Shown: positions 19,736 to 29,240, counted from the first letter of the stretch. The stretch: 64,000 nucleotides of DNA from Hydrogenophaga pseudoflava (GCF_031020795.1 NZ_JAVHJP010000006.1:310001-374000); one strand, 5' to 3'. Made by a program: numbers and translations. Notes: generated by a model not told the origin, from the letters alone.

Positions 19736-21796
19736 ATGCGTTACCCGCACCTGTTTGAACCCCTGAAGCTGAACCAGGTCCTGCTGCGCAACCGCATCGT
19801 CAGCACGGCCCACGCCGAGGTGTACGCCGAGGGCGGCCACACCACCGAGCGCTATATCCGCTACTACGAAGAGAAGGCCAAGGGCGGCGTGGGACTGGCC
19901 ATCTGCGGCGGCTCCAGCCCGGTCTCGCGCGACAGCCCGTGGTCGTGGTGGAGCTCGGTCAACCTGGCCACCAACACCGTGATCGAGCCGCTGGCCAACC
20001 TGGCCGAGACCATGCACAAGCACGGCGCGAAGATCATGATCCAGGCCACCCACATGGGTCGCCGCAACGCCTGGCACGGCTTCGACTGGCCGCACCTGGT
20101 CAGCCCCTCGGGCATCCGCGAGCCGGTGCACCGCGGCAACGCCAAGATGATCGAGATCGAGGAAATCCGCCGCATCGTGGCCGACTACGGCCGCGCCGCC
20201 AGACGCGTCAAGGACGCGGGTCTGGACGGCATCGAGATCTCCGCCGCACACCAGCAGCTGATCGACCAGTTCTGGAGCCCGCGCGTCAACCGCCGCACCG
20301 ACGAATACGGCGGCAGCCTGGAAAACCGCCTGCGCTTCGGCATGGAAGTGCTGCAGGCGGTGCGCGAGCAGGTGGGCGCCGATTTCTGCGTCGGCATGCG
20401 CATGTGCGGCGACGAATTCCACGAAGACGGCATCAGCCATGAGATGGCCAAGGAGATCGCCCAGGCCATGTCGGAAAGCGGCCTGATCGACTTCCTCAGC
20501 GTGGTCGGCTCCGGCGCCGACACCCACAACACGCTGGCCAACTGCATGCCGCCCATGGCACTGCCGCCCGAGCCTTTCGTGCACCTGGCCGCCGGCATCA
20601 AGTCGGTGTCGAAGGTGCCGGTGATGCACGCGCAGAGCATCCGCGATGCTTCGCAGGCCGAGCGCATCCTGGCCACGGGCATGGTGGACCTGGTGGGCAT
20701 GACGCGCGCCCAGATCGCCGACCCGCACATGGTCATCAAGATCCGAGACGGCCGCGAAGACCAGATCAAGCAGTGCGTCGGTGCGAACTACTGCATCGAC
20801 CGCCAGTACAACGGCCTGGACGTGCTGTGCGTGCAGAACGCCGCGACCAGCCGCGAACAGACCATGCCCCACGTCATTCAGAAGACCACCGGCGTGCGCC
20901 GCAAGGTGGTCGTGGTGGGCGCTGGGCCCGCAGGCCTGGAAGCCGCCCGCGTGGCCCGCGAGCGCGGCCACGACGTGGTGCTGTTCGAGAAGAACACCAC
21001 GGTCGGCGGACAGGTGAACCTCGCCGCCAAGCCACCCAAGCGCGAACAGATGGCCGGCATCATCCGCTGGTTCGACATGGAGACCCAGCGCCTGGGCGTG
21101 GACCGCCGCCTGGGCGTGGCGGCCACGGCCGAGATGATCCGCGCCGAGCAGCCGGACATCGTGGTGCTCGCCACGGGCGGCACGCCGCACACGGGCCAGA
21201 CCCCAGCCTGGGGCGCGGCCGAAGGCCTGTGCGTCAGTGGCTGGGACATCCTCTCGGGCGTGGTGGCGCCGGCCGAGAACGTGCTGGTCTACGACAGCAT
21301 CAGCACCCACGCCGGCACCGGCGTGGCCGACTTCATCGCCGCGCGCGGCAAGTTGGTGGAGATCGTCACGCCCGATGTGAAAGTGGCCGACGACACTGGC
21401 GGCACCACCTTCCCGATCTTCTACCGCCAGCTCTACTCCAACGGCGTGATCCAGACGCCCAACCACTGGCTCGAACGCGTCTACCGCGAGGGCGACAAGC
21501 TGATCGCCGTACTCAAGAACGAGTACACCGAGGCGCTGGAGGAGCGCGCGGTCGACCAGGTGGTGGTGGAGAACGGCATCACGCCCAACGACAGCCTCTA
21601 CTGGCAGCTCAAGCCCCTGTCGCTCAACAAGGGCCAGACCGACATCGACGCCCTGTTCGACGCCAAGCCGCAACCGGCGCTGAGCCTCGACACCACTGGC
21701 GACAACTTCCTGCTGTTCCGTGTCGGCGACTGCGTCTCGATGCACAACATCCACGCCGCGATCTACGACTCGCTGCGCCTCTGCAAGGATTTCTGA
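19736..21796 (+). CDS. dgcA: Dimethylglycine demethylase subunit DgcA
   Basis: This is a 686-residue protein of the trimethylamine-dehydrogenase/old-yellow-enzyme family that removes a methyl group from dimethylglycine to give sarcosine. Residues about 1-345 form the FMN-binding TIM barrel, with the active-site-like AAHQQLIDQFWSPR and NRRTDEYGG. Residues about 380-686 contain the nucleotide-binding VVVVGAGPAGLEAARVA. Between them lies a cluster region with C347, C353 and C365. The canonical second cysteine of this family is replaced by alanine at position 350. The dgcB gene starts 3 bp after the stop. Substrate assignment follows the complete cluster context. Confidence 0.92.
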   Translation: MRYPHLFEPLKLNQVLLRNRIVSTAHAEVYAEGGHTTERYIRYYEEKAKGGVGLAICGGSSPVSRDSPWSWWSSVNLATNTVIEPLANLAETMHKHGAKIMIQATHMGRRNAWHGFDWPHLVSPSGIREPVHRGNAKMIEIEEIRRIVADYGRAARRVKDAGLDGIEISAAHQQLIDQFWSPRVNRRTDEYGGSLENRLRFGMEVLQAVREQVGADFCVGMRMCGDEFHEDGISHEMAKEIAQAMSESGLIDFLSVVGSGADTHNTLANCMPPMALPPEPFVHLAAGIKSVSKVPVMHAQSIRDASQAERILATGMVDLVGMTRAQIADPHMVIKIRDGREDQIKQCVGANYCIDRQYNGLDVLCVQNAATSREQTMPHVIQKTTGVRRKVVVVGAGPAGLEAARVARERGHDVVLFEKNTTVGGQVNLAAKPPKREQMAGIIRWFDMETQRLGVDRRLGVAATAEMIRAEQPDIVVLATGGTPHTGQTPAWGAAEGLCVSGWDILSGVVAPAENVLVYDSISTHAGTGVADFIAARGKLVEIVTPDVKVADDTGGTTFPIFYRQLYSNGVIQTPNHWLERVYREGDKLIAVLKNEYTEALEERAVDQVVVENGITPNDSLYWQLKPLSLNKGQTDIDALFDAKPQPALSLDTTGDNFLLFRVGDCVSMHNIHAAIYDSLRLCKDF

Positions 21797-21798
21797 AC

Positions 21799-23685
21799 AT
21801 GCTGCTCCAGCACCTGGTGAGCGTCCTGTTCTGGCTGGCCGTTCTGGGCCTGGTCATCGGCCTGGCCCGGCGCGCGGCGATCTGGCGCGGCGGCCGGTCC
21901 GCGGCGGTGGACTTGGGCGGCTTGCTGCAGATTCCCAGGCGCTACTTCGTCGACCTGCACGACGTGGTGGCGCGTGAACCCTTCGTGGCGCGCGCCCACG
22001 TCGGGGTGGCCGGCGGCACGCTGCTGGCGCTGCTCATGGTGGCGTTGAACTACGGCCTCGGGCTGTACTCGACCGCCCTGGATGTGGTCCTGCTCATCGC
22101 CGGCCTGCTGGCCGTGGCAGGCGCCGCAGCGATGGCCTGGCGCCGCCGTTCCGCGCCGGCCCGGCTGTCGCGAGGGCCGTGGGACCGCCTGCCCTACGCG
22201 CTGCTGGCCTTCGCCGTGGCCGTCATCCTGACCGGCGCCGTCGCCCTGACCGGCACCGCCCTCGCCCCCTGGCTGGCCGGCCTCATCAGCCTGGCCTTCG
22301 CGGCCGGCGTGGCCGAACTGGCCCTGGGCATGGGCCTGGGTGGACCCATGAAGCACGCCGTCGCCGGCCTGCTGCACCTGGGCCTGCACCCCCGCCCTGA
22401 ACGCTTTGGCGACCCACGTTTCGCCACCGCCCTCAAGCCCCTGGCCCTGACCCCCGAAGACATGGGCGTGGGCAAGCCGGCCGACTTTGCGTGGAACAAG
22501 CTGCTGTCCTTCGATGCCTGCGTGCAGTGCGGCAAGTGCGAAGCGGCCTGCCCCGCCTTCGCCGCCGGCCAGCCGCTCACGCCCAAGAAGCTGATCCAGG
22601 ACCTGGTGACCGGCATGAGCGGCCGCACCGACGCCGCCTACGCCGGCCGCCCCTACCCCGGACGCACGCTGGGCGAACACGGCGGCGCCCTGCAGCAGCC
22701 CATCGCCAGCGGCCTGATCAACCCCGAGACGCTATGGTCCTGCACCACCTGCCGCGCCTGCGTGCAGGAATGCCCGATGCTGATCGAGCACGTGGACGCG
22801 GTGGTGGACATGCGCCGCCACCTGACCCAGGTGCGCGGCGAGGTGCCGAACAAGGGCGCCGAAGCGCTGGAACAGCTGCGCGAGACCGACACCGTGGGCG
22901 GCTTCCCGCTGACCGCGCGCCACCATTGGGCGGCCGACCTGAACCTGCCGGTGCTGGCCGAAGGCGAGCAGACCGACTGGCTGCTGCTGGTGGGCGAAGG
23001 AGGCTTCGACATGCGTTACCAGCGCACCCTGCGCGCCTTCGTCAAGACGCTGCAGAAAGCCGGCCTGAAGCTGGCGGTGCTGGGCGCGGCCGAAACCGAC
23101 TGCGGCGACCTGGCACGCCGGCTGGGCGACGAAGCGGGCTTCCAGCGCCTCTCGCGCCAGCTCATCGGCACGCTCAAGGCACGCCGCTTCCAGCACATCG
23201 TCACCCCAGACCCGCACATCTTCCACTCGCTTAAGAACGAGTACCCCGCCATGGGGGGCGAGTTCGACGTCTGGCACCACACCCAGCTGCTGGACCGGCT
23301 CCTGGCGCAGGGCACACTCCAGCCTACGCGCGCCGCCACGCAGGAAACGGTCACCTACCACGATCCGTGTTACCTCGGCCGCTACGGCCGTGAGGTGGAC
23401 GCACCGCGCCGCCTGCTCAAGGGCATCGGCATCAAGGTCGTCGAGATGGAACGCCACGCCGAACGCGGCCGCTGCTGCGGTGGTGGCGGTGGCGCGCCGT
23501 TCACCGACATCCCGGGCCAGACCCGCATTCCCGACATCCGGATCGCCGACGCGCGGCAGACCGGCGCCGCCGTGGTCGCGGTGGCCTGCCCCAACTGCAC
23601 CGTCATGCTCGAAGGCGTGGTAGGCCCCCGCCCCGAGGTGCTCGACGTGGCCGAACTGGTGGCCCGTGCCGTGGAGGTTGCATGA
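21799..23685 (+). CDS. dgcB: Dimethylglycine demethylase Fe-S/membrane subunit DgcB
   Basis: This is a 628-residue membrane-bound iron-sulfur protein. The first 200 residues contain about five hydrophobic segments. Two ferredoxin-type [4Fe-4S] motifs follow, CVQCGKCEAACP (about residues 236-247) and CTTCRACVQECP (about 315-326). The C-terminal half holds CCG-type (heterodisulfide-reductase-like) elements, HDPCYLGR and RCCGGGGG, with a last CPNC. It should pass electrons from DgcA/ETF to the quinone pool. It overlaps the following ETF gene by 4 bp, so the electron-transfer proteins are co-translated. It matches DgcB of Pseudomonas in architecture. Confidence 0.92.
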   Translation: MLLQHLVSVLFWLAVLGLVIGLARRAAIWRGGRSAAVDLGGLLQIPRRYFVDLHDVVAREPFVARAHVGVAGGTLLALLMVALNYGLGLYSTALDVVLLIAGLLAVAGAAAMAWRRRSAPARLSRGPWDRLPYALLAFAVAVILTGAVALTGTALAPWLAGLISLAFAAGVAELALGMGLGGPMKHAVAGLLHLGLHPRPERFGDPRFATALKPLALTPEDMGVGKPADFAWNKLLSFDACVQCGKCEAACPAFAAGQPLTPKKLIQDLVTGMSGRTDAAYAGRPYPGRTLGEHGGALQQPIASGLINPETLWSCTTCRACVQECPMLIEHVDAVVDMRRHLTQVRGEVPNKGAEALEQLRETDTVGGFPLTARHHWAADLNLPVLAEGEQTDWLLLVGEGGFDMRYQRTLRAFVKTLQKAGLKLAVLGAAETDCGDLARRLGDEAGFQRLSRQLIGTLKARRFQHIVTPDPHIFHSLKNEYPAMGGEFDVWHHTQLLDRLLAQGTLQPTRAATQETVTYHDPCYLGRYGREVDAPRRLLKGIGIKVVEMERHAERGRCCGGGGGAPFTDIPGQTRIPDIRIADARQTGAAVVAVACPNCTVMLEGVVGPRPEVLDVAELVARAVEVA

Positions 23686-24782
23686 ACACCAACGCACCTG
23701 TGCGCCGCGTCGATCCGCGCCGCCCTGCCTTCCTCACGCCGCAAGGCCTGCGCCGCATCGTGCTGGGCAGCAGCGAGGGCGAACGCCTCGCCATCGGCCG
23801 CGCCCACGCCGAACAGGCCAGGCCGGTGCGCAGCACCGGCCCGTTCCGGGAAGTGACGCTGGTCGTGGCGCACGCGGACCGCGGTGCCCTGGGCGACGGG
23901 GCGCGCCAGGCCATCGCCGCCGCCGCCATCCTGGCCGCCCCCCACACCGAGGTGGTGCTCGCGGTGCTCGGCGCCTGCCACGACGACGTGGCGGCCCTGG
24001 GTGTGGACCGGGTGCTGGTGGCGCACGCCTGGGACGCCCGGGCCTACCAGCCCATGGCCGGCGTGCAGTGGCTGCAGGCCCTGCAGCAGCAGCTGGCCCC
24101 CGCGCGCTGGCTCATGGCCGACGCGGGCGCCGACGGCCAGCTCGGCCGCCGCTTCGCCACCCGCACCGGCCTGCGGCTGGCCGCGGGCGTGGCCGAACTC
24201 ACCGCCGACAGCCTGCGCGTGCCCGCCGGCCCCAGCCAGGACTGGCAGCAGGGACACGCCGACGTGATGCTGCTGGCCAAAGGCGCCGTCAACCCGCACC
24301 TGCCCTTCGTGGGCCTGGGCGTGGTGGGCGAGGCGCCGCACTGGAGCCCCGTGGCGGAAGCCGCCGTGCAGGACCTGGGCGTGCAGACCGGCGACCCCGC
24401 CACCATGGCGCTGGAAGAGGCCGACTTCATCCTGGCCGCCGGCAACGGCGTCACCGACCTGCCGTTGTTCCACCGCCTGGCCCAGGCGCTGGGCGCGGCG
24501 GTCGGCGCGTCCCGCGTGGCGGTGGACGACGGGCGCTTCGCGCGCACCCAGCAGGTCGGCGCCACCGGCAAGACCGTGACCGCGTCGGGCTACCTGGCGC
24601 TGGGCATCTCTGGCGCCGTGCAGCACCTGCAGGGCATCAAGGACTGCCGCCACGTGATCGCGGTGAACCTCGATGCCTCGGCCCCCATCACCCGGCGCGC
24701 GGACCTGAGCGTGGTGGAAGACAGCCGCGCCCTGATGCAGGCCCTGCTCGACCTGGTGCGCCAGCACAAGGAGGCTCCATGA
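23682..24782 (+). CDS. etfA: Electron transfer flavoprotein alpha subunit
   Basis: This is a 366-residue ETF alpha-type protein. The C-terminal FAD domain is clear: QVGATGKTVTASGYLALGISG, with HLQGIKDC and the end pattern IAVNLDASAPITRRADLSVVED. The N-terminal third, before THE first beta-alpha segment (VTLVVAHAD), has about 55 additional residues compared with housekeeping EtfA, as in the betaine-cluster version of Pseudomonas. It would shuttle electrons from the dimethylglycine or sarcosine enzymes to DgcB or the quinone pool. Start ATG overlaps the dgcB stop. Being cluster-embedded, it is a dedicated paralogue rather than the main ETF. Confidence 0.88.
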   Translation: MNTNAPVRRVDPRRPAFLTPQGLRRIVLGSSEGERLAIGRAHAEQARPVRSTGPFREVTLVVAHADRGALGDGARQAIAAAAILAAPHTEVVLAVLGACHDDVAALGVDRVLVAHAWDARAYQPMAGVQWLQALQQQLAPARWLMADAGADGQLGRRFATRTGLRLAAGVAELTADSLRVPAGPSQDWQQGHADVMLLAKGAVNPHLPFVGLGVVGEAPHWSPVAEAAVQDLGVQTGDPATMALEEADFILAAGNGVTDLPLFHRLAQALGAAVGASRVAVDDGRFARTQQVGATGKTVTASGYLALGISGAVQHLQGIKDCRHVIAVNLDASAPITRRADLSVVEDSRALMQALLDLVRQHKEAP

Positions 24783-24844
24783 GCGCAGCGCCGGGCCGTT
24801 CCCAAGCAAGCTCGCACCGCAGCCCACAGGGTGGAGGTACTTCA

Positions 24845-25606
24845 ATGACTCACATCACCGTCCTGGTCGCCGGCCGCCAACACCCCGTCAGTGGCCGTGC
24901 CGTGCGCAGCCGCGCCGACGCCGTGGCCGCCGCACTGGCGCTGGGCGTGTCGGACCAGGTGCGCCTGCTCTCGGCCGGGGACATGCCCGACGCCGTGGCG
25001 CGCGACTACCTGGCCCTGGGCGCACCACGCATCGAACTGCTGCCCTGCCCCTGCGGCGCCGACCCCACCGCCCTGCTGGCCGCCGAGCTGCGGGACGTGG
25101 CCTGGGTGCTCACCGGCACGCGGCAGGGCATCGAGCCCGGGGAAGGCGTGCTGCCGTTTGCGCTGGGCGCCGCCCTGGACCGGCCCGTGGTCTGCGACGT
25201 GCTGGCCGTGCGCCCCGACGGCGACGCCTGGGTCGTCACCCAGGCCCTGCCCAAGGGCGCCCGCCGCCAGTTGCGCGTGCACCCGCCCGCGGTGCTGGCG
25301 GTGAGCGCCGCCGCGCCCGTGGCGCTGCGCCACGCCGTGGCCAGCGCGGGCGCCGGCCAGGTGCTGCGCAGGAACGCCGCCCCCGCCCCGCAGGCAGGTG
25401 CCCAGTCCGTCCACCGCGAGGCCGTGCCGGCCCGCAAGCGCCGCCAGGTGCTCGAAGCCCGCCACCAGCAAAGCGGCCACGCCCGCATGCTGGGCGCCAT
25501 CGACTCGCCCTCGACCGGCGGCACGGTGCTCAAGGCCGGCGATGCGCGCAGCAAGGCCCAGGCCTTGCTCGACTACTTGCGCACCCATTCTCTCGTTGAC
25601 TTCTGA
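24845..25606 (+). CDS. etfB: Electron transfer flavoprotein beta-subunit-like protein
   Basis: This is a 253-residue ETF beta-type protein, partner of the preceding alpha subunit. It has the adenine-nucleotide-hydrolase-like fold: VLVAGRQHPVSGRAVRSRADAVAAALAL at the start (read in two halves), then WVLTGTRQGIEPGEGVLPFALGAALDRPVV. The C-terminal tail from about residue 185 is basic and extended. An alternative ATG at 24779 overlaps the etfA stop and has AAGGAGG. The start at 24845 has GGAGG 7 bp upstream and removes a 22-residue serine-rich leader that reads like intergenic sequence. The gene is divergent from housekeeping EtfB, as its Pseudomonas cluster counterpart is. Confidence 0.78.
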   Translation: MTHITVLVAGRQHPVSGRAVRSRADAVAAALALGVSDQVRLLSAGDMPDAVARDYLALGAPRIELLPCPCGADPTALLAAELRDVAWVLTGTRQGIEPGEGVLPFALGAALDRPVVCDVLAVRPDGDAWVVTQALPKGARRQLRVHPPAVLAVSAAAPVALRHAVASAGAGQVLRRNAAPAPQAGAQSVHREAVPARKRRQVLEARHQQSGHARMLGAIDSPSTGGTVLKAGDARSKAQALLDYLRTHSLVDF

Positions 25607-25618
25607 AGGGACACCCAC

Positions 25619-26875
25619 ATGACCACCCCGATCTCCGCCCAGACCCTGCTGACCCGCGAACTGCTGGCGCGCCGCCGTCCCGGTTACAGCCTGGAGGCGC
25701 CCTTCTACCTCAGCGAAACGGTGCTTCAGGCCGACATGGAGCACATCTTCGGCAAGCACTGGATCTTCGTCGCCGTGGAGCCGCAGATCCCCGAGCCCGG
25801 CGACTACATCGCGGTCGAGTTCAGCAACAAGTCCATCCTGATCGTGCGCGACGACGACATGGGCGTGCGCGCCTTCCACAACGTCTGCCGCCACCGCGGC
25901 TCGCGGCTGTGCGAGAGCCACCAGGGTCAGCTGGGCAACATCGTCTGCCCCTACCACCAGTGGACCTACGACCTGTCGGGCAAGCTGATCCACGCCAAGC
26001 ACATGGGCGCCGACTTCGACCCCTCGGAGATGAGTCTCAAGTCGGTGCACGTGCGCACGCTCGGCGGCCTGATCTTCATCTGCCTGGCGCAAGACCCGCC
26101 GCAGGACTTCGAGCAGATGGTGGCCGAGATGACGCCCTACCTCGCGCCGCACCGCCTGCAGGACTGCAAGGTGGCGGCGCAGGTGGACATCATCGAGGAC
26201 TGCAACTGGAAGCTCACGATGGAGAACAACCGCGAGTGCTACCACTGCGTGGGCAACCACCCCGAGCTGACCGTCTCGCTCTACGAGTTCGGCTTCGGCT
26301 ACCAGCCCAGCGCGGAGAACGCGGCCGAGCAGCAGCGCTTCGTGGACATCACCAACGCGGCCCGCGAACGCTGGGAGAGCATGGGCCTGCCCTCGGCCGA
26401 GATCGAGCGGCTGGACGACCGCATCACCGGCTACCGCACGCAGCGCCTGCCGCTGGACCGAGCGGGCCAGTCGCAGACCCTGAACACCGAAGTCGCCTCC
26501 AAGAAGCTGCTGGCCGACTTCACCGACCCGGCCCTGGGCGGCCTCTCGTTCTGGACCCAGCCCAACTCCTGGCACCACTTCATGAGCGACCACGTGGTGA
26601 GCTTCTCGGTGCTGCCGATCTCGGCCGGCAAGACCCTGGTGCGCACCGTCTGGTGCGTGCACAAGGACGCGGTGGAAGGCGTGGACTACACGGTGGAGAA
26701 CCTCACCGCGGTGTGGAACGCCACGAATGCGCAGGACCGCCGCCTGGTGGAGGAGTCGCAGATCGGCATCGCCACCGGCGCCTACGAACCCGGCCCCTAC
26801 TCGCCCTACACCGAAGGCCTGGTCGAGAAGTTCTGCAACTGGTACGTCAACCGCCTGGGTGAACACACCCGCTGA
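25619..26875 (+). CDS. gbcA: Glycine betaine demethylase oxygenase subunit (Rieske) GbcA
   Basis: This is a 418-residue Rieske non-haem iron oxygenase that demethylates glycine betaine to dimethylglycine, releasing formaldehyde. The Rieske [2Fe-2S] ligands are C90-x-H92 (NVCRHRG) and C110-x2-H113 (CPYHQW). The catalytic iron site follows in NRECYHCVGNHPEL, where two histidines bind the mononuclear iron. The C-terminal domain has the typical SFWTQPNSWHHFMSDH region. It starts 12 bp after the ETF gene and is followed by its reductase GbcB after 30 bp. Sequence and context agree with GbcA; stachydrine and carnitine oxygenases are the closest alternatives. Confidence 0.93.
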   Translation: MTTPISAQTLLTRELLARRRPGYSLEAPFYLSETVLQADMEHIFGKHWIFVAVEPQIPEPGDYIAVEFSNKSILIVRDDDMGVRAFHNVCRHRGSRLCESHQGQLGNIVCPYHQWTYDLSGKLIHAKHMGADFDPSEMSLKSVHVRTLGGLIFICLAQDPPQDFEQMVAEMTPYLAPHRLQDCKVAAQVDIIEDCNWKLTMENNRECYHCVGNHPELTVSLYEFGFGYQPSAENAAEQQRFVDITNAARERWESMGLPSAEIERLDDRITGYRTQRLPLDRAGQSQTLNTEVASKKLLADFTDPALGGLSFWTQPNSWHHFMSDHVVSFSVLPISAGKTLVRTVWCVHKDAVEGVDYTVENLTAVWNATNAQDRRLVEESQIGIATGAYEPGPYSPYTEGLVEKFCNWYVNRLGEHTR

Positions 26876-26905
26876 CACCTCCTCCACCACGACACAGCCC
26901 ACGCC

Positions 26906-28009
26906 ATGGCCAGCTCACCGCACATGCCCGACCTTGCCGCCCCGCCCCCGGCGGTGTGGGACTCCGACCGGGACGAGACCCTGCAGTGCGTGCAGGTCCG
27001 CCAGGAGACACACGACGTCAAGACCTTCGTGCTGGCGGCCGAGGGCCCGCGCAGCTTCCGCTACCTGCCGGGCCAGTTCATCACGCTCGAACTGGAGATC
27101 GGCGGGCAGAAGATCAACCGCTGCTACACGCTCTCGAGCACGCCCACCCGCGCCGACCTGGTGAGCATCACCGTCAAGCGCGTGCCCGGTGGCCCGGTGT
27201 CGAACTGGCTGCACGACCACCTGCGCGCCGGCATGCGCCTGAACGCGATCGGCCCGTCCGGCGAGTTCAGCTGCTTTCACCATGCGCCCGCGCCGCGCTA
27301 CCTGTTCCTCTCCGGTGGCAGCGGCATCACGCCGCTGATCTCGATGACGCGGGCCCTGCACGACCTGGCCAGCACCGCGGACGTGGTGTTCGTGCACTGC
27401 GCCCGCTCGCCGGCCGACCTGCTGTTCCCCGAAGAGCTCACCCTGATGGCGCGCAACATGCCGCAGCTGCGGCTGGCCATGGTGTGCGAGCAGCACACGC
27501 CGGGCAGCGCCTACGCCGGGCACCTGGGGCGCATGGACGCGGCGCGCATGGCCCACATCGCCCCGGACTTCCTGCAGCGCGACGTGTACACCTGCGGCCC
27601 CGCGCCCTTCATGGCCGCGGTGCGCCAGCTGCTGGGCGCCGCCGGCTACGACATGGCGCGCTACCGCGAAGAGAGTTTCTCGTTCGCGGCCCCCGCACAG
27701 CCCGAGGCCGCGGCCACCGCGCCAGCCGCCAGCGACACCGCGGCGGCGGCCCACCGCATCGTGCTGTCCAACAGCGGCCAGTCCTTCAACTGCCTCAGCG
27801 GCCAGACCCTGCTGCAGGCCGCACAGGGCGCCGGTCTGCGCCTGCCGTCCTCCTGCAGCAACGGGGTGTGCGGCACCTGCAAGACTCGCAAGACATCGGG
27901 CGAGGTGGAGATGAAACACAACGGCGGCATCCGCCCGCGCGAGATCGCACAGGGCTGGATCCTGCCCTGCTGCAGCACGCCGCTGAGCGACGTCGCACTG
28001 GAACGGTGA
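26906..28009 (+). CDS. gbcB: Glycine betaine demethylase reductase subunit GbcB
   Basis: This is a 367-residue ferredoxin reductase that supplies electrons to GbcA. Order of domains: an FAD-binding domain (RCYTLSSTP near residue 72), an NAD(P)H-binding domain (FLSGGSGITPL near 132, YTCGPAPFM near 230) and a C-terminal plant-type [2Fe-2S] ferredoxin with CSNGVCGTC and a last cysteine in LPCC. An alanine-rich linker of about 25 residues separates the ferredoxin. A second in-frame ATG lies 18 bp downstream. The 193 bases after its stop hold no convincing gene but do hold a sigma-54-type promoter. Confidence 0.93.
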   Translation: MASSPHMPDLAAPPPAVWDSDRDETLQCVQVRQETHDVKTFVLAAEGPRSFRYLPGQFITLELEIGGQKINRCYTLSSTPTRADLVSITVKRVPGGPVSNWLHDHLRAGMRLNAIGPSGEFSCFHHAPAPRYLFLSGGSGITPLISMTRALHDLASTADVVFVHCARSPADLLFPEELTLMARNMPQLRLAMVCEQHTPGSAYAGHLGRMDAARMAHIAPDFLQRDVYTCGPAPFMAAVRQLLGAAGYDMARYREESFSFAAPAQPEAAATAPAASDTAAAAHRIVLSNSGQSFNCLSGQTLLQAAQGAGLRLPSSCSNGVCGTCKTRKTSGEVEMKHNGGIRPREIAQGWILPCCSTPLSDVALER

Positions 28010-28144
28010 GCCATGAGCATGCGCGCACTGTTTCAGCCTCCCCGCATGCGAACCACCCCAGCGAAGTGGTGCACGAACGTCACCACTGGTGCTTGTCCCA
28101 TACCCAAAACGCGTGCGCTGACAGAACATCCGTGGTTCTGTCGA

Positions 28145-28160
28145 TGGCATGCAGCTTGCT
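28145..28160 (+). promoter_or_regulatory. Candidate sigma-54 (-24/-12) promoter before the transporter-gbdR operon
   Basis: TGGCATG (28145-28151), four bases, then TTGCT (28156-28160) matches the sigma-54 consensus TGGCACG-N4-TTGCW at all but one position, with the required 10-base spacing between the invariant GG and GC. A start near 28172 would give a leader of about 30 bases to the ATPase ATG at 28203. It would drive the ABC transporter genes and, through the 18-bp gap after them, gbdR. Sigma-54 control would link betaine use to nitrogen or carbon status. Confidence 0.55.
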
Positions 28161-28202
28161 CAAAAAAATAACACCCCATCGACAGAGACCCGAGGACCCA
28201 CG

Positions 28203-29240
28203 ATGCAACAACCCAAAGTCAGTGTGCGAGGTCTGTACAAGATCTTCGGCGACAACATCTCAGAAGCGCAGAAGCTGCTGGCCCAGGGGCTCGGCAAGGA
28301 CGAAGTTTTCTCACGAACCGGTCACGTGGTCGGCGTGAACAACGTGAGCTTCGACGTCGCGGCCGGCGACATCTACGTGCTCATGGGCCTCTCGGGTTCG
28401 GGCAAGTCCACGCTGATCCGGCTCATCAACCGTCTGGTGGAACCGTCCTCCGGCTCGATCAACATCGACGGCGAAGACATTGCCAGGCTGCCACCGCACG
28501 AGCTGGTGAAGTGGCGCCGCCGGCGTGTGGCCATGGTGTTCCAGTCGTTCGCGCTGATGCCGCACCGCAGCGTGCTGGACAACGCGGCCTTCGGCCTGGA
28601 GATGGCCGGCGTGGACCGCAGGACGCGCGAGGAACGCGCCATGGCCGTGCTGGGCCAGGTGGGCCTGCAGACTTACGCGGCCAAGTACCCCTCGCAGCTC
28701 TCGGGCGGCATGCAGCAGCGCGTGGGCCTGGCGCGCGCGTTGGCGGTGGACCCGGACATCCTGCTCATGGACGAGGCCTTCTCGGCGCTCGACCCGCTCA
28801 AGCGCGTGGAGATGCAGGGCCTGATGCTGGAGCTGCAGCGCGAGCATCGGCGCACCGTGATCTTCGTCTCTCACGACCTCGAGGAAGCGCTGCGCATCGG
28901 CAGCCGCATCGGCATCATGGAAGGCGGCAACCTGGTCCAGGAAGGCACGGCGCACGAGATCATCACGCGCCCGGCCAACGACTATGTGCGCCGCTTCTTC
29001 AAGGGCGTGGACACCTCGCGCTACCTCACCGCCGTGGACCTGCTGGACAGCTCCCTGCAGGGCCAGAGCTTCGGCGACCACCAGCGCATTGCGGCCAGCA
29101 CCCCGCTGCCCGAGGCCATGAAGATCGTGCTGGGCATCGACCAGCCGGTGAGCGTGTTCGACGACACCAACCGCCTGCTGGGCGCCATCTCCGCCCGCAG
29201 CCTGCTCCAGAAAATCGCACAAGAGGCCCGCCATGTCTGA
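28203..29240 (+). CDS. Betaine/choline ABC transporter ATP-binding protein (ProV/CbcV-like)
   Basis: This is a 345-residue ABC ATPase of the quaternary-amine family. Walker A is GLSGSGKST (about residues 63-71), the signature LSGGMQQRV follows, then Walker B LLMDEAFSALD and the switch histidine in VSHDLEE. The first 35 residues (KIFGDN with an ALLAQG-like helix) are typical of ProV. The C-terminal 70 residues form one partial CBS-like region, shorter than the tandem CBS of ProV. The permease starts inside its last 8 bp. There is no binding-protein gene in the operon, so separate binding proteins (18113 and 46982) probably dock to it, as known for Pseudomonas CbcV/CbcW. Confidence 0.9.
   Translation: MQQPKVSVRGLYKIFGDNISEAQKLLAQGLGKDEVFSRTGHVVGVNNVSFDVAAGDIYVLMGLSGSGKSTLIRLINRLVEPSSGSINIDGEDIARLPPHELVKWRRRRVAMVFQSFALMPHRSVLDNAAFGLEMAGVDRRTREERAMAVLGQVGLQTYAAKYPSQLSGGMQQRVGLARALAVDPDILLMDEAFSALDPLKRVEMQGLMLELQREHRRTVIFVSHDLEEALRIGSRIGIMEGGNLVQEGTAHEIITRPANDYVRRFFKGVDTSRYLTAVDLLDSSLQGQSFGDHQRIAASTPLPEAMKIVLGIDQPVSVFDDTNRLLGAISARSLLQKIAQEARHV

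Noticed and set aside
19691..21754. A 687-codon open frame antisense to dgcA
   Set aside because: Its composition is dominated by H, A, V, G and D as expected from the reverse of a high-GC coding strand. The + strand gene has complete motifs.
28013..28171. A 52-codon frame just after gbcB with four cysteines
   Set aside because: It has no ribosome-binding site, unusual composition for the genome, and it runs through the sigma-54-type promoter. More likely a leader region.
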